Source: an uncultured Cohaesibacter sp. (GTDB lineage: Bacteria > Pseudomonadota > Alphaproteobacteria > Rhizobiales > Cohaesibacteraceae). From it: 64,000 bases of DNA. The notes beneath the pieces are model-generated. The model saw only the letters and a program-made list of their open reading frames with translations, was not told the DNA's origin and did no database searches. The translations under genes were made by a program, and so were the position numbers. Below are positions 7,590-14,976 of the stretch, piece after piece. The stretch lies in the NCBI RefSeq assembly GCF_963662805.1, contig NZ_OY759856.1, positions 62,001 to 126,000 on the forward strand, in the 5' to 3' direction. Every line of letters starts with the position of its first letter. Position 1 is the stretch's first letter.

Positions 7590-9445
7590 CAGAACAGGTC
7601 TCCAGGTCCGAAGACGGTGATCTTGACCTTCAGATCGACACGCAGATTCTGAACTGCCTGCGCAATCAGATCGTCCGTGATGGTGCGAACCCGAGCCGGA
7701 TCGGACCGATGCAGCAACGCGAAATCGAAGGAATGCCCCCTAACGACCTTGCTTTCCGGCCCTGACTGCATGACGGAGAAGAGGTTGCGCAGATTCTCGA
7801 GAAACTGCTCGCGCATCAGCCTGAATTGCCGCGGCCCGTGCTCACGTTCCAGCTCGCGCGCCCGTTCATAGCCAATTTCGAGCAAGGCGAAAGGCGTCCG
7901 GGTTTCATTATACAGCCGTGCTTCCTCGTTCAGCGACACCACCAGATCGAGTGGCAGATCGGAGAATTTCAGCACCTTCTCGGTAAAGCCCAGATAGGAT
8001 TGGCCAACCCGGAGGAAATCAACGGCCTTGTCATTCAGGCTATAGCCAAACACGTCACGGGTCTGGATCGCATCGCCATCCGTATGAGCCCCGCAAGACA
8101 GGCAGACAAAGCCGACATTGGGCTCCGATGTGGAATGGCCGCAGGACTGGCAGCAGATCACGGTGCCGGGCTTGTCATAGTCACTGCCGAAATGCGTCAG
8201 ACGCTGCCGGCATTTGGGGCAGACAAGCTCGTCCCCCTTGAGAAAATCAGCTTCCGGCCCCTGATAGGCGCACTTGAAGTGATGCAAATAGCTGTCTTCC
8301 TTCAGATGAGAAGACCGGCAGACGGGGCATTCCTCCCGCACATTGAACTGCGATCCACCACAATCGTCGCAAATGTGAAACCGCTCGAAGAAGGAGGCCC
8401 TGAGAAAGCCGCTCTCGGCCAGCTTGCTCGCCTCTTCCAGCACAATCCGGCTCTCAAGCGGCATGTTATAAATCACCGCTTCAAGGCTCTGATAGGAATA
8501 GAAGGGCTCGAGCGGCTTACCGGTGACATACATCCGCGCCAGCATCTTGTCGGCCAGCACATCGGATTGCAGGATATCCCGGTGCAGCTCGATGCTTCTC
8601 TGATGATAGCGCTCGATCGTATCCTCGATCTGCTCGGCAGAGGACACCGAAAGCTTGGAGGCATCCACGTCCGCCAGCGGCCCAAGCGAGCCTTTCAGAT
8701 CAATGATGGGAAGAAGATGCAGACCTCGATGTTGCCAGAGCGGGCTGATGGCTGCTGCCGTCGTTGGTTCCTCGATGACGATGCCATCAAAACCGGCGGT
8801 ATCGAGCTTGCCAACGCCCCCTGTCATCAGGCTCTCGGCAAAGTCATAGGGCCAGCGCAGAAAATGCAGATCGGGACTGATCGCAGACAGCACGGAGCGG
8901 GGAAACTGGGCGACCTTTTCCATTCGGGCCTGCGCCTTGCGCCCATCCGCAGGGGCCTCCTCGCTCACCTTCTGCTCGTGTGACGCGCCATGATCTCTGG
9001 GCTCGAGCCCGTCGAACAGGCTCACCTCATCGATGATCGAGAGGATTTCCTCGATATTGAGCGGTTTGGGAACGATCCGGTCGAAATGCTCGCAATTGGA
9101 GCGATGGGCGAGCAGCCCCTCGACATCCCCGGTCACCGCCACGAAGCATGGCAGCCGTTGATCACCAACATTTGATAGAAACTGTGCGAGAACTTCGACG
9201 CCATCAAGTTTAGGCAAATGAAAATCCAGCAAAACGACGTCATAAGCGTTGATCCGCAAGGCATTCAGCGCGGCTTCCCCATCTTCAACGATATCAACTA
9301 GATGGCCGCGCTGCACCAGAACCAGCTTGATCAGGTCCTGCGTGATAGAGCTATCTTCTGCCACCAGAATTCTGAGCCCGGAGGCATGACCACCGGTTGG
9401 ATCGGCATTGTCCGGCGAAGTATTCATCTGGGCCACCAAGCTCAT
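7589..9445 (-). CDS. response regulator with zinc-ribbon (TackOD1-like) domain and degenerate GGDEF-like C-terminus
   Basis: 618 residues. Residues about 24-145 are a receiver domain (ILVAEDSS, VVLLDFHLPKLDG with the phospho-acceptor Asp, TGD, and the VPKPL lysine). A linker region follows, then about residues 355-465 hold five CxxC pairs (CDDC, CPVC, CPKC, CQSC, CLSC), enough for two or three zinc ribbons; this matches the TackOD1 output domain described from archaeal and bacterial two-component systems. The last 150 residues look like a diguanylate cyclase fold (PFALLEIGYERARELEREHG, later RGHSFDFALL) in which the GGDEF motif is lost, so cyclase activity is unlikely. It heads the operon with the glycosyltransferase and adaptor. 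No DNA-binding domain is seen, so direct protein-level control of the synthase is plausible. Confidence 0.8.
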   Translation of the reverse strand: MSLVAQMNTSPDNADPTGGHASGLRILVAEDSSITQDLIKLVLVQRGHLVDIVEDGEAALNALRINAYDVVLLDFHLPKLDGVEVLAQFLSNVGDQRLPCFVAVTGDVEGLLAHRSNCEHFDRIVPKPLNIEEILSIIDEVSLFDGLEPRDHGASHEQKVSEEAPADGRKAQARMEKVAQFPRSVLSAISPDLHFLRWPYDFAESLMTGGVGKLDTAGFDGIVIEEPTTAAAISPLWQHRGLHLLPIIDLKGSLGPLADVDASKLSVSSAEQIEDTIERYHQRSIELHRDILQSDVLADKMLARMYVTGKPLEPFYSYQSLEAVIYNMPLESRIVLEEASKLAESGFLRASFFERFHICDDCGGSQFNVREECPVCRSSHLKEDSYLHHFKCAYQGPEADFLKGDELVCPKCRQRLTHFGSDYDKPGTVICCQSCGHSTSEPNVGFVCLSCGAHTDGDAIQTRDVFGYSLNDKAVDFLRVGQSYLGFTEKVLKFSDLPLDLVVSLNEEARLYNETRTPFALLEIGYERARELEREHGPRQFRLMREQFLENLRNLFSVMQSGPESKVVRGHSFDFALLHRSDPARVRTITDDLIAQAVQNLRVDLKVKITVFGPGDLF

Positions 9446-9702
9446 CTCGACCTCGTTAACATCATGATTTCAAAAAGAATTACTGAATTCGTCCAGATAA
9501 GATACTCTCAAGTTTTTAAAAAGTTGTTATTTCAATTTAAGACTATAATAATGAATACGACAATCCAAAAAGTCACTTTATGAAGATTTTTAGTAATAAA
9601 CTGTCCAATACAAATAAATGATGGTAAATTTTCTTTCTTTATTTATTTAACGCTTTTTACATCGGTACAAGTGCCATAATTAGTTCAAACAGCAATTCTG
9701 GC
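9446..9702. promoter_or_regulatory. AT-rich divergent intergenic region
   Basis: This stretch separates the minus-strand polysaccharide operon from the plus-strand phosphorelay operon and is far richer in A and T than the flanking genes. It must hold both promoters, but I could not pick convincing -35/-10 pairs. A short open frame crosses it on the plus strand, but it begins inside the response regulator gene and has no ribosome binding site, so I do not call it. Confidence 0.4.
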
Positions 9703-12111
9703 ATGAGAAACCCCACAATGAGCATTTACAGAACTGATGATCTGAAGTTCACTGAAAGTATTTTCGCTCCATTTTTGGCAATTGCCATTGGGCTCGTGCT
9801 GTGTACATCCATTTTTGTCGGCTTTTTACAATACTGGCAAAATTCCAAGACTAACATTGACCGCGAAGATGAGAGACTCAACTTTGCCGCGCAACATGCC
9901 GTTCGTAATCTGAAGGCCATCAGCGCGGATACCAAACGCAATGTCATGATGCTGGCCGGAACACCACCGATCCAGGGCATTCTCGACGCCCGCGATGCCA
10001 GCAACAGCGACCCCGTCGCCAAGGTCAAGGAAGCGATCTGGAAGGATCGTCTGGCCCAGATCTTCCTGTCGCTTGCCCAGAGCAATCCCGATCTGTTGCA
10101 GATCCGCCTCATCGACCAGAACGGCATGGAACTGATCCGGGTCAATAGCACGAGGGGCAAAGCCACCCGCGTCAAGGCCCCGCAATTGCAGGACAAGAGC
10201 AGCCGCCCCTATTTCATCCGCACACTGGCAGACCCGGAAAACCGGGTGCATTATTACGGCATTGATCTCAACCGTGAAAACGACAAGATCGAAACACCCT
10301 ATGCTGCGGTTCTACGCGCAGCGACAAAGGTTTACGGGCACGACAATCAGCTCCTTGGCCTCATCGTCATCAATGTCGACATGACTCACGCCATCGCCCG
10401 GTTGGAAAAGGTCGTCGAGAACGGCAAGATCTTTGTGATGACGAACGACAAAGGTGTCCTTCTTGCACATCCGGACAAGACAAAGACCTTCGGAGCCGAC
10501 CTGAAAACACCCTTCCGCCTGCAGACCGAATATCCCGAACTTGCACCCTTTCTGGAAGGCGAGGTGAGCCGCGAAGGCGAAAGCTACATTGTTCACAATG
10601 ATCAATATATCGCCCGCGTCGCCAAGGTGTCTTTGTCGGATGACGCCGAGAGTCACCCGATCCTGATTGCCACCGTCACCCCGATGGAACTGGTGTTGGC
10701 ACAAAGCCGCAGCATGCGCGATCAGATCATCCTGATTACCCTGCTTCTGGTTCTGGCAGGCGCTCTGGTTGCATCCATCCTGACCCGCTATCTCGTGCGC
10801 CCATTGCAATTGCTCACTAAGGCCACACACGAGCTTTCCATGGGCGCATCGATCGATCACCTCAAGGTTCAAGGGGAGAACCGGAATGACGAAATCGGCA
10901 TCCTGCTGCGCTCGGTCTACGACATGGCCTCCCGGCTGGAGGAAAAGCAGGAGCGCATTCGCGCCATTCTGGCAACAGCGGAAAATCCGATCCTCACCAT
11001 CAACCAGCGCGGCATCATCAAGGATATCAATCAGGGAACCTGTAACCTGTTCGGCTACAGCCGTGGAGAAATGCTCGGCAAGAATATCTCCATGCTGATG
11101 AACCCTTATGACAAGGACCGGCACGACAGCTATCTCAGGCATTATGCGGCCGGTGGCAAGCCCAACATCATTGGCGTCGGACGCGAAGTCGTCGCGATCC
11201 GCAAGGATCACACCCCCGTGCATATTCATCTCGCGGTGAGCCACATGCGGGTCAAAGACGAGATCTACTACACCGGCATCATGACCGACCTGACCGAACT
11301 GAAAAAGGTCGACCGGCTGAAGAGCGAATTCGTCTCAAAAGTCAGCCACGAATTGCGCACGCCCCTGACCTCGATCAAGGGCTCCCTCGGTCTGCTTCGC
11401 ACGCTGATGCCTGCTGAATTGCCCATGCAGTCGCGCAAGATGCTCGACATCGCCTATGGCAACTGCGATCGACTGGCCAAGCTCGTCAACGACATTCTCG
11501 ACATCGAGAAGATCGAAGCAGGACAACTCTCTTTCGACTTCCAGAGCGTCAACGTCAGGGAGCTGGTTGAACAGACCATCGAGTCGAACCGCGGGTTCGC
11601 TCAGGAGTACAAGGTCTCGCTGCAACTCGATTGCGCAGACGACGACATGACGATCCATGCAGATCCGGATCGCCTTGAGCAGGTACTGACTAATCTCATT
11701 TCCAACGCCGTGAAATATTCGCCCGACAATGGCTATGTGCTGATCTCCGCGAAACGGGAAAACGAAAAGGTTCGCCTCTCGGTCACGGACTACGGGGCCG
11801 GCATTCCGGAATCCTTCAGAGAACGCGTCTTCATCAAGTTCGCACAGGCAGACAATTCAGGTGCCTGCAAGGCCGGTGGCTCCGGCCTCGGACTTGCCAT
11901 TTCGCAGGAAATCGTCAGAGCCCACAGTGGTCACATCAGCTTCGAGACGGAGACCGGCGTCGGCACCACATTCCACGTCGAACTCGACCTCATGGAAGAG
12001 GCCGCGCCAACGCTTGACGGCAACCACGACCTGTCCCCGACCACTTCATCGCATCAGGCGGGTTCCGGGGAACCCGAAGAAGTGCCTGTTCCGCTCAAGG
12101 ACATCGCATGA
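9703..12111 (+). CDS. sensor histidine kinase, dCache-HAMP-PAS-HisKA-HATPase
   Basis: 802 residues. A membrane helix near residues 25-45, a long periplasmic Cache-type sensor (about 50-340, with RPYFIRTLADPENRVHYYG), a second helix near 345-365, HAMP (RYLVRPLQLLTKATHELS), a PAS domain (about 420-530, ILTINQRGIIKDINQGTCNLFGYS), HisKA with FVSKVSHELRTPLTSIKGS and an HATPase domain (LISNAVKYSP, DYGAGIPESFRERVF, GSGLGLAI). There is no receiver domain on the protein; a lone receiver, a lone HPt and another receiver protein follow in the same operon, so this looks like a hybrid kinase whose parts are separate genes. The start at 9703 or the ATG at 9718 are both possible. The 3' end overlaps a downstream ATG. 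Confidence 0.93.
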   Translation: MRNPTMSIYRTDDLKFTESIFAPFLAIAIGLVLCTSIFVGFLQYWQNSKTNIDREDERLNFAAQHAVRNLKAISADTKRNVMMLAGTPPIQGILDARDASNSDPVAKVKEAIWKDRLAQIFLSLAQSNPDLLQIRLIDQNGMELIRVNSTRGKATRVKAPQLQDKSSRPYFIRTLADPENRVHYYGIDLNRENDKIETPYAAVLRAATKVYGHDNQLLGLIVINVDMTHAIARLEKVVENGKIFVMTNDKGVLLAHPDKTKTFGADLKTPFRLQTEYPELAPFLEGEVSREGESYIVHNDQYIARVAKVSLSDDAESHPILIATVTPMELVLAQSRSMRDQIILITLLLVLAGALVASILTRYLVRPLQLLTKATHELSMGASIDHLKVQGENRNDEIGILLRSVYDMASRLEEKQERIRAILATAENPILTINQRGIIKDINQGTCNLFGYSRGEMLGKNISMLMNPYDKDRHDSYLRHYAAGGKPNIIGVGREVVAIRKDHTPVHIHLAVSHMRVKDEIYYTGIMTDLTELKKVDRLKSEFVSKVSHELRTPLTSIKGSLGLLRTLMPAELPMQSRKMLDIAYGNCDRLAKLVNDILDIEKIEAGQLSFDFQSVNVRELVEQTIESNRGFAQEYKVSLQLDCADDDMTIHADPDRLEQVLTNLISNAVKYSPDNGYVLISAKRENEKVRLSVTDYGAGIPESFRERVFIKFAQADNSGACKAGGSGLGLAISQEIVRAHSGHISFETETGVGTTFHVELDLMEEAAPTLDGNHDLSPTTSSHQAGSGEPEEVPVPLKDIA

Positions 12112-12128
12112 AAGGAGGCAACGGAACC

Positions 12129-12536
12129 ATGGAACCAAAACTCAGACGCATAACCTATGTCGAGGATGATCCCGATATCCGGGCAATTGCCGAATTGGCT
12201 CTCGGCTCAATCGGCGGCTACGCTGTCGATCTTTGTGCCAGCGGCCACGAAGCCCTTGAAAAGGTGCCCGGCTTTTCGCCAGATCTCATCCTGCTCGACG
12301 TGATGATGCCCGGCATGGATGGCACCGAGACGCTGGAACGGTTGAAGGGAAAACCCGACACCACCGACATCCCGGTCGTGTTCCTGACGGCCAAGGCGCA
12401 AAAGCACGAGGTCGAGGAATACCGCAACAACGGTGCCATTGATGTCATCATCAAACCGTTCGACCCGATAGAACTGCCCTACAAGATCTCCTGTATCTGG
12501 CAGAACTATCTGAGCGAGAGGCGCGCCACACGATGA
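12129..12536 (+). CDS. single-domain response regulator (receiver only)
   Basis: 135 residues, a bare receiver domain: YVEDDPDIR at the start, ILLDVMMPGMDG with the phospho-acceptor Asp, FLTAK and IIKPFDP with the conserved Lys. I chose the ATG at 12129 because AAAGGAGG lies 10 bases before it; an in-frame ATG at 12108 overlaps the kinase stop but has no binding site. With no output domain it can only pass phosphate onward, and the next gene is an HPt protein, so it is likely the middle step of a phosphorelay fed by the upstream kinase. Confidence 0.92.
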   Translation: MEPKLRRITYVEDDPDIRAIAELALGSIGGYAVDLCASGHEALEKVPGFSPDLILLDVMMPGMDGTETLERLKGKPDTTDIPVVFLTAKAQKHEVEEYRNNGAIDVIIKPFDPIELPYKISCIWQNYLSERRATR

Positions 12537-12910
12537 TTGATCAACTGCGCGCCCTGATAACAAAGCATTGCGCCACACTGGGGCGAGAGATGGACGAGAT
12601 CAATCTCAGCCTGACCAAGCTTCAGTGTGCCGGCGACCAGTGCTCACTCGTCGCTCAGGAAGCGGCTGGCAAGGCGCATAAGGTTAAGGGCAGCAGCGGA
12701 ACCATCGGTTTCAAACAGATCAGTCAATCCGCTGCCGATCTCGAACTTTATCTCAGGCAACTGGGCGAACAGCCCGGCCCTCTCACCAACGAGCAGGAAA
12801 AGAAGATCGAGCTATTGTTTGGAAGACTCAGAATACTGGTCGAGGGAGCAACCCCCGAGCAATCCAGTCTCTACGATGCCCAGATCCCCTTCTTCGCCAA
12901 CAAGAACTAG
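12533..12910 (+). CDS. HPt domain phosphotransfer protein
   Basis: 125 residues, helical, with the HPt signature AGKAHKVKGSSGTIGF, whose His (about residue 51) is the phosphotransfer residue. It overlaps the receiver gene by 4 bases (ATGA). Lone HPt proteins shuttle phosphate between receivers; here receivers lie on either side, one single-domain and one with PAS domains. The Cys pair at CAGDQC just upstream of the active His is noticeable and might make it redox sensitive, but that is speculation. Confidence 0.85.
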   Translation: MIDQLRALITKHCATLGREMDEINLSLTKLQCAGDQCSLVAQEAAGKAHKVKGSSGTIGFKQISQSAADLELYLRQLGEQPGPLTNEQEKKIELLFGRLRILVEGATPEQSSLYDAQIPFFANKN

Positions 12911-12956
12911 AAAGTGGGACCGTCAAAGAACAAGAAGCAGTCAGAGGAGAGAAGAA

Positions 12957-14216
12957 ATGCATACAGGAATGTTGGATTCCATGGGCGCTCCCCCGCGCCT
13001 AGATAGACACCATAACCGGTCAAAACCACGCGTCCTGATTGTCGATGACGATGATGATCTAAGAGAAATTCTCGGTCTCTTCGCAGACTATGAGGGCTAT
13101 GAAGTTGTTCTGGCCGCAGATGGCAAACAGGCGCTGGAGGCGCTAAGCAACGACGCTCCCGACCTGATGCTGCTCGACCTCGTCATGCCCGGCATGAGCG
13201 GCTTCGACGTACTGCTGCGCCAGAAGGAGCTCTATCCCCATCTGGACCTGCCGGTCGTGGTCGTCACCGCCCGTGAAGAAACCAAGGATCATGTCGAAGC
13301 CCTGCAGTGCGGCGCCGTCGACTATATCGAAAAGCCGGTGAACTTCACAATCCTCGGCGCCCGCATGTTTGCCCATATCTCGCGCAAGCTGGCCAAGGAA
13401 GAACTGGCCGCCGCCAACGAGCATCTCGAAGAGCTGGTGATGGAAAAGACCCGCGAACTCGAGATTGAGCGGGAATATCTCTCTGCCGTGCTGGACAACG
13501 CACAGGATGGCATCATCGCCTGTGACGACAATGGTCTGCCGGTCCTGTTCAACAAGAGCGCAAGCGAGCTTCTCGGCATCGAAAATTCTCTCAGCCTGCT
13601 GATGCCGCTGATCACCACACACCGTCTGTTTGAAGCCGATGGCGTCACGCCACTCGACATCAGCAACAGCCCGCTCACCCGTGCCTTCAATGGCGGCAAG
13701 AAGGACCAGTCCGAGATCATCGTCGACCGATATGGTTCGGAACCGCGCATCGTCAGCACGCACGGGCGATCCATTCAGGATCAGCGAGGCCAGAAGATCG
13801 GGGCTGTCATCTCCCTGCATGACATCACGGATTTTCGCGAAGCGGAACGCCGGGCACAACACACTGCCCAGCAGTTCGACGGGCTGATCCAGCAGATGCC
13901 AATGCCTGCCCTGATGATCGGCGAAGAGGGTGAAATTCTTTCGGCCAACACAAGCTGCCTGTCCATGCTGCACAAGCACATCGAGGATCTGAACGGCAAG
14001 GACCTGTCGGCCCTGTTGACCCCGAAATCCCGTCACCTTGGCAGTGAACCGGTCCGCTCCGGATGGATGGACAAGGGCTATCTGACAGCAACCGAATGCT
14101 CGTTACTCGATGACGACGGCGAACTGATCCAGACGATGGTATCGGGCCATGTCCTGTCGGACGAAAATGGCGACAACAAACGCATGCTCCTGTTCTTTGA
14201 AAGACAGGCTGGCTGA
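12957..14216 (+). CDS. response regulator with receiver and two PAS domains
   Basis: 419 residues from the ATG at 12957, which has GAGGAGAGAAG before it; the longer in-frame extension upstream would run over the HPt gene and is not real. Residues about 25-145 are a receiver (VLIVDDDDDLRE, LMLLDLVMPGMSG, VVTAR, YIEKPVN). A coiled coil (about 147-175) leads into a PAS domain (VLDNAQDGIIACDDNGLPVLFN) and a second PAS (GLIQQMPMPALMIGEEGEIL). There is no DNA-binding, GGDEF, EAL or kinase domain, so the output of the relay must be by protein contact. It is the last gene of the four-gene phosphorelay operon. Confidence 0.88.
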   Translation: MHTGMLDSMGAPPRLDRHHNRSKPRVLIVDDDDDLREILGLFADYEGYEVVLAADGKQALEALSNDAPDLMLLDLVMPGMSGFDVLLRQKELYPHLDLPVVVVTAREETKDHVEALQCGAVDYIEKPVNFTILGARMFAHISRKLAKEELAAANEHLEELVMEKTRELEIEREYLSAVLDNAQDGIIACDDNGLPVLFNKSASELLGIENSLSLLMPLITTHRLFEADGVTPLDISNSPLTRAFNGGKKDQSEIIVDRYGSEPRIVSTHGRSIQDQRGQKIGAVISLHDITDFREAERRAQHTAQQFDGLIQQMPMPALMIGEEGEILSANTSCLSMLHKHIEDLNGKDLSALLTPKSRHLGSEPVRSGWMDKGYLTATECSLLDDDGELIQTMVSGHVLSDENGDNKRMLLFFERQAG

Positions 14217-14296
14217 CCTTGGTCATAGTCTCAGGTTTTGGCAATCTCCTCGCCCCCCGACGAAGCGAATTGCCTGACCAAACAGCCAGACGATTT

Positions 14297-14412
14297 GCAG
14301 GTGACACGAATTCAGTTCCCCCATCCGGCCCCCGCCGGTTCGTGCCACCTGCAACAGCATCCCGGATTGTGGGTCAGATTTTAAACGCCCCTTGCAAGGG
14401 GACGCTATCTGA
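14297..14412 (+). promoter_or_regulatory. two strong stem-loops in the leader of the PQQ dehydrogenase operon
   Basis: The 379-base gap from 14217 to 14595 holds two inverted repeats. The first pairs 14295-14310 with 14339-14354 (16-base arms, one mismatch, 28-base loop). The second pairs TCAGAT at 14374 with ATCTGA ending at 14412 around the perfect core CCCCTTGCAAGGGG at 14388-14401. A further perfect 11-base dyad, ATTGTAACAAT, sits at 14417. None is followed by a T run, so they do not look like ordinary terminators; a structured RNA leader or protein-binding dyads are the better guesses. Confidence 0.5.
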
Positions 14413-14595
14413 ACAAATTGTAACAATCCTTGGGGGAACCTTTCCAAACCGTCAGCGTTGACCCGGTGCACGGTGCAAATCGCGTCTGCATTTGCGCAGC
14501 CGTCGCAGTCCTGTGATCCTTGAAGGCATGAGCTGTCCCCCCGCGCTCATGCCTTGGGATCCGGGACACAATCCAAGCATTTGAAAGGTTTCATC

Positions 14596-14976
14596 ATGAA
14601 TACCATTTCCGAACGGTATTCCTCCGGCGCACTCCTTGTCCTTCTGGGAGCTGCTGCGGGTCTGGGAATATCCTGCTTCTATTATCTGACCCCGCTCACG
14701 GGTGTGGACGGCACCGTTGGCGCAGCTCTGGTCATCTTTTCGACCGCAATCATGCTGCTTGCGGCCCTCATCCATCCGGCACTCCCCAAAGGAGCCCTCC
14801 GTTTCACCATCAAGTCTCTCATCATCGCGGACATCATCTGCACCTTCGCTGCAGGCTATTTCCTTCACGAATGGGTACTGATGGCAGCCATGGTCGTCGC
14901 CCTGATCGGTGCGGTCTGGAGCGGCAAGCAGTCTCTCGATGACCACTCACAGGAAACGCAGGGAGCCGCCGCATGA
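14596..14976 (+). CDS. small membrane subunit of PQQ-dependent dehydrogenase (SldB-like)
   Basis: 126 residues with four hydrophobic helices and little else, started at the ATG at 14596 after GAAAGG. It overlaps the catalytic PQQ dehydrogenase gene by 4 bases. In glucose and quinate dehydrogenases the membrane part is an N-terminal domain of the same polypeptide; in Gluconobacter polyol dehydrogenase it is a separate 126-residue protein, SldB, encoded just before SldA. Size, topology and position fit the second arrangement. It should anchor the periplasmic enzyme and pass electrons to ubiquinone. Confidence 0.75.
   Translation: MNTISERYSSGALLVLLGAAAGLGISCFYYLTPLTGVDGTVGAALVIFSTAIMLLAALIHPALPKGALRFTIKSLIIADIICTFAAGYFLHEWVLMAAMVVALIGAVWSGKQSLDDHSQETQGAAA

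Noticed and set aside
9302..9583. Plus-strand frame crossing the intergenic region before the phosphorelay kinase
   Set aside because: Begins inside the response regulator gene on the other strand, has no ribosome site and no recognisable sequence.
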